Shown piece by piece: positions 8,005 through 16,406 of a stretch of 64,000 bases of DNA (positions are counted from its first letter, which is position 1; each line of letters opens with the position of its first letter). The DNA is from Dactylosporangium sp. AC04546 (GTDB taxonomy: Bacteria > Actinomycetota > Actinomycetes > Mycobacteriales > Micromonosporaceae). Made by a program: the position numbers and the translations under genes. Under the pieces are notes generated by a model. The model was not told the origin of the DNA and did no database searches. It saw only the letters and a program-made list of their open reading frames with translations. The stretch covers positions 62,001 to 126,000 of the forward strand of contig NZ_JAHYSG010000021.1 in the NCBI RefSeq assembly GCF_022095675.1, given 5' to 3'.

Positions 8005-8859
8005 TCAGCGGCCGGCCTCCAGGGCGTGGTTCAGGGCCTGCGTCTCCGGGCAGGGCAGGTCGGGGACGACGCCCACGCCCTCCCAGTTGGTGCCGCTCAC
8101 TGTGTCGACCACGAACGCCTCCGGTAACTCCGCGCGCACCGTCGGGAGCAGGCGGATCGGGGTGACGTGGTCCGCCGCGCCCGGGGTCGTCTCGCCGTAC
8201 ACCATTGCGCGGCCGCGGGACTGCAGGTGGTAGGCCAGGGCCTCGCCGGACGAGAACGTGCGCGCGCTGACCAGGACGTCCAGCGGCTGGCGCAGCCAGC
8301 GGCCGGCGGGCGTGGTCCAGCGGTGCTCGCGGTCGCGATACACCACCGTGGAAAGCTCGGTGACGCCGAGCAGGCGGCCGCAGATCAGCGCGACGGTGGC
8401 CGGGTCGCCGCCGCCGTTGTCGCGCAGGTCCAGCACGATGCGGGTGGCGCCCTCGGCGAGTGCGAACGCGGCCTCGACATACGGCTCGGCGAGGTCGACC
8501 GGGTCGAGGTCGGTCAGCCGGATGACGCAGGCGCCGCCGGAGCGGCGCTCGACCCTCGTCACATGGGCGGCGCGGGCTCGCACCACCGCCGGATCCATGG
8601 GTGGCCAGCCGCGCGACTCGGTGTCGGGCGGGAGGGCGCCCGACGGCTCGTGGTAGAGGGCCAGGTGACGGGAGTGGCGGCGGGCCTCGCTCTCGACGGC
8701 GGCCACGCCCTGCGCGGTCACCGGCGACGCGTCCGCGCCGAACCGCGCGGTGAGCGCGGCGACCAGGGCGGCCTGCCGCGTGCCGGCGGGCATGAGCCGG
8801 TCGAGCCAGGCGGTCAGCAGGGCCACGAGGCCGGCGAGGGTGGGTCCGTCGTCCGTCAT
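8005..8859 (-). CDS. S41 family peptidase-like protein
   Basis: This 284-residue protein contains the S41 (tail-specific protease) core: VLDLRDNGGG near residue 160, then LVSARTFSSGEALAYHL, where the serine before GEA is the expected nucleophile, and a late VPDLPCPETQAL segment. No signal peptide or PDZ domain is evident, so it may act in the cytoplasm or be an eroded relative. I start at the ATG at 8859. A further 22 upstream codons in frame run into the palindrome of the divergent promoter and are less likely. It converges with the LeuC-type gene. Confidence 0.75.
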   Translation of the reverse strand: MTDDGPTLAGLVALLTAWLDRLMPAGTRQAALVAALTARFGADASPVTAQGVAAVESEARRHSRHLALYHEPSGALPPDTESRGWPPMDPAVVRARAAHVTRVERRSGGACVIRLTDLDPVDLAEPYVEAAFALAEGATRIVLDLRDNGGGDPATVALICGRLLGVTELSTVVYRDREHRWTTPAGRWLRQPLDVLVSARTFSSGEALAYHLQSRGRAMVYGETTPGAADHVTPIRLLPTVRAELPEAFVVDTVSGTNWEGVGVVPDLPCPETQALNHALEAGR

Positions 8860-8880
8860 GGGTCCGACGGTACGGCGGGT

Positions 8881-8903
8881 GCGTACCACCGGCCGTGGTA
8901 CGC
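8881..8903. promoter_or_regulatory. perfect 9-bp inverted repeat in divergent promoter (operator candidate)
   Basis: GCGTACCAC and GTGGTACGC flank a CGGCC spacer, midway between the S41 peptidase start (8859) and the histidine kinase start (8953). A LuxR/NarL-type response regulator such as the one encoded at 10101 binds inverted repeats like this, so it may regulate both units (inference). Confidence 0.55.
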
Positions 8904-8952
8904 CCGTGTGCGAAGGTGCGCCCATGGCGAAACCGCGATGCTACAGTCCGGC

Positions 8953-10104
8953 ATGCGCGACGCCTGGGTTCGCCGGATGACCAGGTGGGCGGCCCGGTGG
9001 CCGCTGGCCCTCGACGGCTTCCTCGCCGTGCTCGCCTGCGCGGCGACCGTGCTGCCGCTGACCGCCGACGAGCCGGACTGCGACTGCGTGGTGACCCCGT
9101 GGGCGTATGTGACGGCGGCCGGGATGACGCTGCCGCTCATGTTCCGCAGGCGGGCGCCGTTCGTGGTCAACCTGGCGATCGCCCCGTTCGCGCTGGCGTT
9201 CGGGTTCAACGGCTGGCCCAGCCCGCTGGTGCCGATCGGGCCGCTGGTCGCGTTGCACGCCGTCGCCGCCTACGCGCTGGTGTGGCAGTCGCTCGTCTGC
9301 CTCGCCACGTCGCTGCTGGCGGTGCCGGTCATGTTCCTGACCCGGCCGTATGACTCGGAGCCCTTCGAGGCGTTCAACCTCACGCTCGTCGTGTTCGTGG
9401 CCTGGCTGGCCGGCGTCCTGACCCGTTCGCAGCGGGCGGTCCTGCAGCAGTACCGAAGACGCGTGGTCGCCGAGCGCGCCCGGCGACGGGCCGAGGCGGC
9501 GCGGGCGGTCGCCGAGGAGCGCAACCTCATCGCCCGGGAGATGCACGACCTGCTCGGGCACTCGGTCGGCGTGATGGTGGTCCTGGCCGAGGGTGGGGCG
9601 GCCGCGACCGAGGGCGCGCCGGCGGCCGGCACGCAGGCGTTCGACCTCATCGCCCGCACCGGGCGGGAGACCCTGGCCGACCTGCGGCGGCTGGTGGGCA
9701 CGGTCCGGGCCGGCGACGACGAGGAGCTGCGGCCGCTGCCGACCACCGCCGACATCCCGAAGCTGGTCGACACCATGCGGCAGGCCGGAGTCGATGTCAC
9801 GCTCGACATGCCGCAGCCGCGGGTGGTCGCGGGCGCCGCCGGGCTGGCGGCGTTCCGTATCGTGCAGGAGTCGCTGACCAACGCGCTGAAACACGCCCCC
9901 GGCAGGCCGGTCGCCGTCGACGTCCGGGACGGGGCCGAGGAGCTGACGATCGAGGTGCGCAATCCCCTCCCGGCGGGGGCCGGCCGGGCCGAGCTGGGGC
10001 ACGGGCTGCGGGGCATGCTGGAGCGGGCGTCGAGCGTCGGTGCCGCGCTGTCGTACGGGGCGGAGGGCGGGACGTGGACGGTACGGCTGACGCTGGGGCG
10101 GTGA
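8953..10104 (+). CDS. NarL-type sensor histidine kinase
   Basis: This 383-residue protein has four to five membrane helices in residues 18-155, then a coiled linker rich in Arg/Ala. The HisKA_3 dimerisation box EMHDLLGHSVG carries the phospho-acceptor His198, and an HATPase domain follows (NALKHAPG as the N box; GHGLRGMLERA as the G box). It lacks a large extracellular domain, so it likely senses membrane state. The start at 8953 is used; an ATG at 8938 in the same frame is an alternative. It is coupled to the response regulator by a GTGA overlap. Confidence 0.88.
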   Translation: MRDAWVRRMTRWAARWPLALDGFLAVLACAATVLPLTADEPDCDCVVTPWAYVTAAGMTLPLMFRRRAPFVVNLAIAPFALAFGFNGWPSPLVPIGPLVALHAVAAYALVWQSLVCLATSLLAVPVMFLTRPYDSEPFEAFNLTLVVFVAWLAGVLTRSQRAVLQQYRRRVVAERARRRAEAARAVAEERNLIAREMHDLLGHSVGVMVVLAEGGAAATEGAPAAGTQAFDLIARTGRETLADLRRLVGTVRAGDDEELRPLPTTADIPKLVDTMRQAGVDVTLDMPQPRVVAGAAGLAAFRIVQESLTNALKHAPGRPVAVDVRDGAEELTIEVRNPLPAGAGRAELGHGLRGMLERASSVGAALSYGAEGGTWTVRLTLGR

Positions 10105-10757
10105 GCCCCATCCGGGTCGTGCTCGCCGACGACGAGGAGCTGATCCGGGTCGGCATGGGCCTGCTCATCGGCTCCCAGCCCGACATGAGCGTGGTCGGCG
10201 AGGCCTCCGACGGCGACCAGGTCGCTGCCCTGGCCCGCGAGACGGACGCCGACGTGGTGCTCATGGACATCCGGATGCCGCGCATGGACGGCATCACCGC
10301 GACCCGTGAGGTGACCCGCCACGCGCCCCGCGCCCGGGTCATCATCCTCACGACGTTCGACCTGGACGAGTACGTCTTCGACTCGCTGCGGGCCGGTGCG
10401 TCCGGGTTCCTGCTCAAGGACTCGCCGCGGGCCGACCTGCTGCGCGCGGTGCGGGTCGTCGCCGGCGGCGACTCGCTGCTGAGCCCGGCCGCGACCCGCC
10501 GGCTCGTCACCGAGTTCGTGCGGGCCGTCCCGGTGCCGGCCCGCCGGCCGGTCGACGAGAGCGTCACCGCCCGTGAGCGCGAGGTGCTCGCCGCCATCGC
10601 GGCCGGGCTGAGCAACGCCGAGGTCGCCGAGCGGCTCGGTGTCTCCGAGCACACGGTGAAGACCCACGTCGGCAGCATCCTGGCCAAGCTCAACCTCAGG
10701 GACCGGGTGCAGGCCGTCATCTACGCCTATGAGACGGGTCTCGCGGGGCCGCAGTAG
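10101..10757 (+). CDS. LuxR/NarL family response regulator
   Basis: This 218-residue protein has a receiver domain with acidic pocket ADDEE and phospho-acceptor Asp56 (VLMDIRMPRMDG), and conserved Thr and Lys (TTF, LLKD). A C-terminal LuxR helix-turn-helix follows (TAREREVLAAIAAGLSNAEVAERL...VKTHV). The GTG start overlaps the kinase stop, so it is the cognate partner. Likely targets include the adjacent divergent promoter with its 9-bp inverted repeat. Confidence 0.92.
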   Translation: MSPIRVVLADDEELIRVGMGLLIGSQPDMSVVGEASDGDQVAALARETDADVVLMDIRMPRMDGITATREVTRHAPRARVIILTTFDLDEYVFDSLRAGASGFLLKDSPRADLLRAVRVVAGGDSLLSPAATRRLVTEFVRAVPVPARRPVDESVTAREREVLAAIAAGLSNAEVAERLGVSEHTVKTHVGSILAKLNLRDRVQAVIYAYETGLAGPQ

Positions 10758-10830
10758 TCCCTGGGTCTGAGGCCCGGAACCATGCCGTGCTCCGATGTGC
10801 CGAGCCGCCGCGATTCCTAGCGTTGGTGGC

Positions 10831-11613
10831 ATGAAACGGGTTGAGATCAGGGCACTCGGCGGATTCCACATCCTCGCGGGCGGCGCCGACGTCACATGTC
10901 CGCCGACGCACGCCGAGCGCCTCGTGCGCCTCCTCGTCCGCACCGGCGGCACCGCCGACCTGTCGTCCGTGACCGGCGTCATGTGGCCGGGCACGCCCGC
11001 CCGCACGGCCCGCCGCCGGCTGCGCAACGTGCTGGCCCGGCTGCGCGAGCGCTATGGCGGGATCGTCCGCCGCCAGGGCGACCTGCTGGTGCTCGACGCA
11101 CCCGTCGACGTGTTCCGGCTCGCCGCCGCGGCCGAGGCGGTGGCAGGCGGCGGCCTCGGCCCGGGCGCCACCGAGCTGCGCGCCTGCGCGGGCCTGTGGC
11201 GCGGTGACCTGTTCGCCGGCGACGACGCCTCAAGCCTGGAGGGGGCGCGGGAGCGCACCCGCCAGCAATACCTCATGGTGCTCGACCGCCTCGCCGACCT
11301 GGCCGCGGCCGAGGGCCGGGTCCTCGACGAGGTGTACTGGCTGGACCGCGCCTACCGCACCGCGCCGCACGACGAGCGGCGCATCGTGCGCATCGTCGCC
11401 CGGCTGGCCGCGACGGGCCACGAGGGCCGCGCCCGCGAGGCGTTCGCCCTGGGCTGCGACGTGTCGACCGAGCTCGGCGTCCGCATCCCACCCGCCCTGG
11501 CGGCCGCCGCGGCCGTGCTCGCGACGGCCTACCGCCGCGTCCCGGCCGCCGTTGGGGTGGCCGCCGTTGGGGTGGCCGGCGTTGGGGTGGCCGCCGTTGG
11601 GGTGGCCGCATGA
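10831..11613 (+). CDS. BTAD-domain transcriptional regulator (small SARP-like)
   Basis: This 260-residue protein has an N-terminal OmpR-like winged helix (IRALGGFHILAGG..., LVRLLVR..., WPGTPARTARRRLRNVLARLR) and a helical bacterial transcriptional activation domain (DLFAGDDASSLEGARERTRQQYLMVLDRLADLA). SARP proteins activate secondary metabolism or stress genes. The start at 10831 is the first Met giving the domain. The last 20 residues are four VGVA(A/G) repeats made by a 15-bp minisatellite, probably non-functional and possibly a recent replacement of the original C-terminus. Confidence 0.8.
   Translation: MKRVEIRALGGFHILAGGADVTCPPTHAERLVRLLVRTGGTADLSSVTGVMWPGTPARTARRRLRNVLARLRERYGGIVRRQGDLLVLDAPVDVFRLAAAAEAVAGGGLGPGATELRACAGLWRGDLFAGDDASSLEGARERTRQQYLMVLDRLADLAAAEGRVLDEVYWLDRAYRTAPHDERRIVRIVARLAATGHEGRAREAFALGCDVSTELGVRIPPALAAAAAVLATAYRRVPAAVGVAAVGVAGVGVAAVGVAA
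11548..11607 (+). repeat. 15-bp tandem repeat x4 (GCCGTTGGGGTGGCC)
   Basis: Four head-to-tail copies, the third with one change, form the 3' end of the BTAD gene. They keep the frame and encode VGVAA units. This is a slippage-prone minisatellite. Confidence 0.9.
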
Positions 11614-11660
11614 CCCGGCGCCGCGCACTGCCCTGGTCGGTGGCGTGTTGGGCCGGCCGC

Positions 11661-11711
11661 GCGCCGCGACCGTGCTTGCGACGGCCCATCGCCGAGTCCC
11701 GACCGCCGTAG
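11661..11711. repeat. diverged duplicate of the BTAD gene 3' segment
   Basis: About 50 bases here resemble 11503-11553 of the BTAD gene (shared GCGACGGCC and GTCCCG blocks; encodes VLATAHRRVP against VLATAYRRVP). It sits downstream of the stop in the 11614-11885 gap, which otherwise holds only a terminator. Confidence 0.65.
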
Positions 11712-11844
11712 CGTCCCGGGCGGCCGGCTTCTGTGCAGCCTTGTGCGGTCGGCCCTGCCCGAGACGGTCGTGGAGTTCGGGGCGTCGCTGCTCAAGGAGT
11801 CCAAAGTGGACGCATCGCGGGTCGATCCGGCCAATGCGGCCGTG

Positions 11845-11884
11845 CGCTGGGAGCGGCACGGCCCGTGCCGTGCCGCTCCCAGCG
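11845..11884. terminator. bidirectional terminator, perfect 18-bp stem
   Basis: The arms 11845-11862 and 11867-11884 are perfectly complementary around a CCGT loop. It separates the convergent BTAD gene and the unknown gene whose stop is at 11886. Confidence 0.85.
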
Positions 11885-11885
11885 G

Positions 11886-12533
11886 TTAGTGGCGGATCGG
11901 GATCGTCTGACTCGTTGTGGGTGTTGGGCGTTGCTTGGGTGCCCGGGGGAGCGGCGCATCGGTCAGCAAGCTCGCCAGCTCGTTGCTGATCGGTTCGGGG
12001 CCGGCCGGCCTCAGGAGGCGTTCGGCCTCCTCGCGGAGGGTCGTGGCCGCCGGGGTGCGGTCGCGGCGAGCCAGCATCGCCGCCTGGTGGAGCAGGGCCC
12101 TGGCCAGGCGGCTGCGAGGAGTCCCGCGGCGGGCGCGGTCGGCCGTGACCAGCGCCTCGATCGCGCTCAGTGCCGCGTCGCGGCGGCCGGCCGTCTCCAG
12201 GGCCACCGACAGTGCCAGCAGGTCCCAGTCCGGGCCGTCGTTGTGGGTGCGTCTGCGGGTGATCGGCTCCTGGAAGGCGTTCGTGCGGACCGCCTCCGCG
12301 GACCACTCGCGCAGGTGGCCGGCCGCCTCGGACAGCAGCGGGGTCGTCGCCGCCGGGGGAGTGGCCGGGGCGAAATCGTCGACGAGGGTGCAGAGCGCTC
12401 GCGCCAGGCGCGGGCGGTACACCTGCGGATGAACGGTCGTCATGATCCGGAGCGCCTGCACCAGCTCGTAGCGGAGCGGGCGATCGTTGAGCAGTACCAC
12501 CTGGGCCCACGTGACCATGCCGGGATCGACCAA
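11886..12533 (-). CDS. hypothetical protein, helical (TPR-like?)
   Basis: I do not recognise a family. The product is Ala/Leu/Arg-rich and likely all-helical, with repeated segments (ALSVALETAGRRDAALSAIEALVTAD; LARALLHQAAMLARRD) that resemble tetratricopeptide units. I start at a TTG at 12533 because a strong AGGAGG (12539-12544) lies five bases before it. A GTG at 12536 and an ATG at 12575 are in the same frame. It converges with the BTAD regulator, and helical repeat proteins are often partners of such regulators, but no functional claim is made. Confidence 0.6.
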   Translation of the reverse strand: MVDPGMVTWAQVVLLNDRPLRYELVQALRIMTTVHPQVYRPRLARALCTLVDDFAPATPPAATTPLLSEAAGHLREWSAEAVRTNAFQEPITRRRTHNDGPDWDLLALSVALETAGRRDAALSAIEALVTADRARRGTPRSRLARALLHQAAMLARRDRTPAATTLREEAERLLRPAGPEPISNELASLLTDAPLPRAPKQRPTPTTSQTIPIRH

Positions 12534-12707
12534 CACTGCCTCCTGTCGTCGTGAGCGACGAGCGTACGACGGCAAAACCCCAGCTCAACAGGGCTGTTTG
12601 CCCGAGTGATCGGGCCTCGTCAGTGCGTTATGCTGATCGCGGACGTACCCTGCGACCGCGAGCACTGCCACGCCGCGGTGCTGGCCGGCGTGCTCGGGCG
12701 CGTAGGG

Positions 12708-12780
12708 CAGGACCGGCCGGATTCGAACCGGCGTCCCTCGCCTGAGCAGGGCGGTGCGACGACCTCTGCGCTACGGTCCT
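12708..12780 (-). tRNA. tRNA-like gene, anticodon position reads GCU (isotype doubtful)
   Basis: The 73-nt minus-strand sequence folds as a cloverleaf. It has a 7-bp acceptor (AGGACCG/CGGTCCT), U8, A14, GG in the D-loop, a perfect T-arm (GCCGG-TTCGAAT-CCGGC) and a 5-nt variable loop. The anticodon loop CTGCTCA puts GCU at 34-36. Oddities are C37 instead of a purine, mismatches at 13-22 and 27-43, and a serine anticodon without the long variable arm that SerRS needs. CCA is not encoded. It may be a degenerate or specialised tRNA. Confidence 0.55.
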
Positions 12781-12793
12781 GCCGGCCGGAAGT

Positions 12794-12961
12794 CTAAGGC
12801 CTGTTTCATACTGAGGCCGGGCTGCGGCGGGCCCAGATTCCGCCTGGCGCCAGCCCCGCGAAAGCCCGGTTACAACACCGGTAGCCGGACTTCCGCGGGG
12901 CGACGCCAGACGAAATCTGGACTCCGCCTCGCTCCGACCCCAGTCATGAAACAGGCCTTAG
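12794..12961. mobile_element. 168-bp palindromic MITE-like element
   Basis: Perfect 16-bp terminal inverted repeats (12794-12809 and 12946-12961) flank a sequence that is itself an imperfect palindrome. The two halves match over roughly 75 bases with a few gaps. No protein is encoded. Flanking TA dinucleotides could be a target duplication. The right terminus supplies the TAA stop (12958-12960) of the ankyrin gene. The fold would also end transcription from both sides. Confidence 0.75.
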
Positions 12962-14790
12962 CGGCGGATCGCGCGCAGGAACTGCAGGTCGGGGCGCAGC
13001 GTCCACGTGGCGGCGCGCGGGTTCGGGCCGTCGCTCATCGCGGACGGGTCGGCGCCCGCCTCGAGCAGGCCGCGCACCAGGCCGGGCGCGCCGAGCGCGA
13101 CGGCGCTGTGCAGCGGCGTCTCGCCGTCGCGGTCGCGGACGTCGATGTCGAGGCCGGCGTCGAGCAGCCGGCGGACCAGCGCCGGCGACGAGCGCCGGCC
13201 CTCCTCGTCGGACAGCCACGGCAGCAGGTGCAGCAGGGTGCGGCCGCGCTCGTCGCGCACGTGCGGGTCGACGCCCCGCTCGATCGCCGCCAGGACGGCC
13301 GGGCCGTCGCCGTGCCACACCCGGGCGAGCAGCTCGGCCCGCAGGGCCCGCATCCGGCGGGGCATCCGCACGGCCGGGTCGCGCCAGCCGTCGCGCGCCG
13401 CGACGCAGCCGGCGACGTGCCCGCCGAGCGCCTCCAGCACGCGTTCCCGCTCGACCTCCGCCGGGCGGTGCGGGACGGCGACGGTACCGCCGCGCAGCAC
13501 CACCTCGTGGGTGGCCTCGTCGCAGTGCACCCGCACGGCCGTGGGCAGCGGCGGGGCGGTCCGCTGCCCGGGCGGCGGCCGGTCGGGGAACAGCGCGGCG
13601 TGGACGAGCGGGTGCAGGTCGTCCGGCGACAGCTGCCCGGCGCGCAGCGCGTCGAGCTCGGCCGGCCGGCGGGCCAGCGCGTGCGGTATCCGCGGGATCC
13701 GGTCGAGCACCACGCCGAACTCGCCGGCCTCGGCCGCCTCGCGCTCGGCGTCGGCGTGGCGGTACCGGGCGGTGGCGACGAGGCGGGCGCGGGGCCGCGG
13801 CGTGCCGAGCCGGTCGAGCACCAGGCAGCGCCCGCGCAGGTCGACGCGGAACAGCCCGGCGTCCTCGGCGAGGTCGGTGCGCCACGGCAGCACCCGGGCC
13901 GGGTCGTTGTCCCACGGCGCGTTCGCCCGGACGTCGAGCAGGTGGTGGTGCACCCGCGCGGCGGCCTCGGCGAGCCACCAGTGCGCGGGCCGCAGCCAGC
14001 CCAGCGCCCGGCCGACCGCGGCCGCGCGCCGATCGGCCCGGTCCGCCCGGTCCGCTCGGTCCGCCCGCGCGGCGGTGCCGGCCTCGGCGGGCCGACCGGC
14101 CCGGACGGCGGCGGCCGGCTCGAACGCCGCCGGGTCGCTGCGGTCGCGGCCCCAGCGCGGGTCGAACAGCAGCACGTCGAGGTCGAAGCCGGCGGCGCCC
14201 CACGCGTCGGCGGGCCGCCCCTCGTCGTCGATCTGCGCAATGAACTCGACCCGGCCCTCGGGGCCGTCGCCCGCCACCGCGTCGTCGCCCAGCCGTGCGC
14301 CGCCCGTGGTGAAGAACGGCAGCCGGGTCACGCCGCCGCAGCGGGCGCGCAGCTGCGCGGTACACCTGGAATCCCAGAGCTCGCGAAGGAGGAGCAGGCT
14401 GTCGTCCGGCGTCCCGGTGCGGCCCGGGACGCCGAGGCGTACGAACCGCACGGCGATGCGCTGCGGCCGGTCGAACCAGGCGGGCGGATGCGCGACGAGG
14501 GCGTGGCCGTCGGGGAACAGGGCGAGCGGGTACCAGAACCCGCTGCGCAGCCGCCCGTCGGGACGGCGCGGCAGGTGCCACCGGAGCAGGTCGGGCGCGA
14601 GATGCGTGAGGTCGTCCTCGAGACGGCGGAGGACCTCGGTGCCGTGGACCCGCCGGATCGCGCCCAGGTCGACGTCGAGGTCGACCCCGGCGACGGCGCA
14701 GGCCCCGCGCCAGTCCCCGGCGAGCCGCCGCGCGGTGGCGCCCTCGACCATCCAGCCCGGCACCGCCGACGGATGCGGGGCCCGGACCAT
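12958..14790 (-). CDS. ankyrin-repeat protein with unrecognised N-terminal domain
   Basis: This 610-residue cytoplasmic-looking protein has two clear ankyrin repeats near the C-terminus (DERGRTLLHLLPW...LLDAGLDIDVRD; DGETPLHSAVALGAPGLVRGLLEAGADP). The first 450 residues belong to no family I can name and are rich in Trp, Arg and Asp. A short (ADR)n tract near residue 245 comes from a 9-bp DNA repeat. The ATG at 14790 is close to the divergent gene at 14811, leaving only 20 bp. Its stop codon lies inside the terminal repeat of the MITE-like element, so the original C-terminus may have been altered. Confidence 0.75.
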   Translation of the reverse strand: MVRAPHPSAVPGWMVEGATARRLAGDWRGACAVAGVDLDVDLGAIRRVHGTEVLRRLEDDLTHLAPDLLRWHLPRRPDGRLRSGFWYPLALFPDGHALVAHPPAWFDRPQRIAVRFVRLGVPGRTGTPDDSLLLLRELWDSRCTAQLRARCGGVTRLPFFTTGGARLGDDAVAGDGPEGRVEFIAQIDDEGRPADAWGAAGFDLDVLLFDPRWGRDRSDPAAFEPAAAVRAGRPAEAGTAARADRADRADRADRRAAAVGRALGWLRPAHWWLAEAAARVHHHLLDVRANAPWDNDPARVLPWRTDLAEDAGLFRVDLRGRCLVLDRLGTPRPRARLVATARYRHADAEREAAEAGEFGVVLDRIPRIPHALARRPAELDALRAGQLSPDDLHPLVHAALFPDRPPPGQRTAPPLPTAVRVHCDEATHEVVLRGGTVAVPHRPAEVERERVLEALGGHVAGCVAARDGWRDPAVRMPRRMRALRAELLARVWHGDGPAVLAAIERGVDPHVRDERGRTLLHLLPWLSDEEGRRSSPALVRRLLDAGLDIDVRDRDGETPLHSAVALGAPGLVRGLLEAGADPSAMSDGPNPRAATWTLRPDLQFLRAIRR

Positions 14791-14810
14791 GCGGCGAGTG
14801 TAATAGCGGG

Positions 14811-15389
14811 ATGGCAGAGCAGTATTTGTCGGCGTTCGCCGTCGACGCGGACCGGTTCCGGGGCATGCCCGGCTCCGGGGACGAGGCCCTGGTGCGCGCC
14901 GCGGTCGCCGCGGTCGGGGCGCCGGACCTGTTGCGGGCGACCGACCCGGTCGAGGTGGAGGCGGCGCTGCGCGAGGTCGTGGCCGGCCGCCTCGACCCGG
15001 CCCGCCCGGGCGGCTACACGTGGCTCCTGGAGCTGCTGGGTGCCACGGCCGGCACGCCGGTGGGCGGGCTGGTGCTGCCGGGCCGCGGCTGGCACGCGCT
15101 GCACAAGGCGATGCGGTCGTGGGGCCTGCCGACGCTGGCCGGGGCGTGGAAGCGCCCGTTCCCCTGGCCGGCCGAGCTGGACGACCCGTGGCCGTTCCCG
15201 ATGCTGGTTCCGGACACGGTGCGTGAGGAGCTTGCGTCGTTCGACCCGGAGGAGATCTACGACGACGACCGCTGGGAGGACGACGCGGAGGAGCTCGTCG
15301 ACCTGCTGGGCAAGTCGCTGCCGGCCTGGCTGACCGCCGCCCACACCCGGGGCCACGCCCTGCTGGTGGTCCGCGACGGCGGCCGGTAG
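14811..15389 (+). CDS. hypothetical acidic protein
   Basis: This 192-residue protein has no signal peptide or membrane helix. Tryptophan-rich segments (TWLLELLGATAG, RSWGLPTLAGAWKRPFPWPAELDDPWPFPML) are followed by a very acidic stretch (DPEEIYDDDRWEDDAEELVDLL). Proteins of this look occur widely in actinomycetes without assigned function. It is divergent from the ankyrin gene with almost no promoter space. Confidence 0.7.
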   Translation: MAEQYLSAFAVDADRFRGMPGSGDEALVRAAVAAVGAPDLLRATDPVEVEAALREVVAGRLDPARPGGYTWLLELLGATAGTPVGGLVLPGRGWHALHKAMRSWGLPTLAGAWKRPFPWPAELDDPWPFPMLVPDTVREELASFDPEEIYDDDRWEDDAEELVDLLGKSLPAWLTAAHTRGHALLVVRDGGR

Positions 15390-15422
15390 TTCTCAGTCGC
15401 GTCACAGCGGAACTGCCGCACC

Positions 15423-16406
15423 ATGAGCGGCATGCGTGCGGTGATGTTCCGCGAGTACGGTCCGCCGTCCGTGCTCACGGCGGTGGATGTGCCCGTTCCC
15501 GAGACCCGGCCCGGGCAGGTGCTGGTGCGGGTGCACGCGACGACCGTCACGTCCGCCGAGTGCGGGATGCGGCGTGGGGAGCCGCGGTGGGGGCGGGTCA
15601 TCCTCGGGCTGCGGCGGCCCCGCAAGGGGATCCGGGTGCTCGGGCTCGAGTTCGCCGGGGAGGTCGCGGCCACCGGGGCCGGCGTGCGGCGGTTCTCGCT
15701 CGGGGACCGGGTGTTCGGGTTCACCGGATTCGGGGTCGGGGCCAACGCCGAGTACAAGGCGATCGCCGAGCGGGCCTCGGTCGCGCCGATGCCCGCGGGG
15801 CTCAGCTACGCCGAGGGGGCCGCCTCCGTCGACGGGTTCACCACCGCCTACTACTTCCTGCACGACCTGGCGAACGTCCGGCCGGGGCAGAAGGTGCTCG
15901 TGATCGGGGCGTCCGGGAGCATCGGCACCTACGCCGTGCAACTGGCCCGCCACTTCGGGGCCGAGGTGCACGGGGTCTGCTCGGGGCGCAACGCGGCGCT
16001 CGTGACGTCGCTGGGGGCCTCGCGCGTGCACGACTACACCGTCGAGGACTTCACCACGAGCGGCGAGTCGTACGACGCCGTGTTCGACACCGTCGGGCGC
16101 AGCTCGTTCGAGGCCTGCCGGCCCGTGCTCGCCCGCAACGGCAGCTACCTGCCCACGACCGGGCTGGTGAACAACGTCCTCGCGGTGCGCACGGCGGTGA
16201 CCGGCGGGCCGCGGGTGCGCACCGGCATGTCGGTGCGCAAGCACGCGGCCCTGGCCAAGCTGTGCGAGCTCGTCGAGGCGGGCGAGCTGCGGATCGTCAT
16301 CGACCGGCGGTACCCGCTCGCCGACCTCGCCGAGGCGCACCGCTACGTCGACACCGGGCGCAAGGTCGGCAACGTCGTCATCACGCTCACCGAGCAGGCG
16401 GGCTGA
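15423..16406 (+). CDS. NAD(P)-dependent medium-chain oxidoreductase (quinone-reductase-like)
   Basis: This 327-residue protein is a zinc-independent medium-chain dehydrogenase/reductase. It has a GroES-like N-terminal domain (RAVMFREYGPPSVLTAVDVPVPETRPGQVLV...) and a Rossmann fold with VLVIGASGSIGTYAVQLARHFGA near residue 165. It likely reduces quinones or enones with NAD(P)H. Its last 20 bases overlap the convergent TetR gene. An ATG at 15432 is an alternative start. Confidence 0.85.
   Translation: MSGMRAVMFREYGPPSVLTAVDVPVPETRPGQVLVRVHATTVTSAECGMRRGEPRWGRVILGLRRPRKGIRVLGLEFAGEVAATGAGVRRFSLGDRVFGFTGFGVGANAEYKAIAERASVAPMPAGLSYAEGAASVDGFTTAYYFLHDLANVRPGQKVLVIGASGSIGTYAVQLARHFGAEVHGVCSGRNAALVTSLGASRVHDYTVEDFTTSGESYDAVFDTVGRSSFEACRPVLARNGSYLPTTGLVNNVLAVRTAVTGGPRVRTGMSVRKHAALAKLCELVEAGELRIVIDRRYPLADLAEAHRYVDTGRKVGNVVITLTEQAG

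Noticed and set aside
12606..12797. Short open reading frame overlapping the tRNA-like gene
   Set aside because: Its second half is simply the antisense of the tRNA T-arm and anticodon arm, and no ribosome-binding site is evident.
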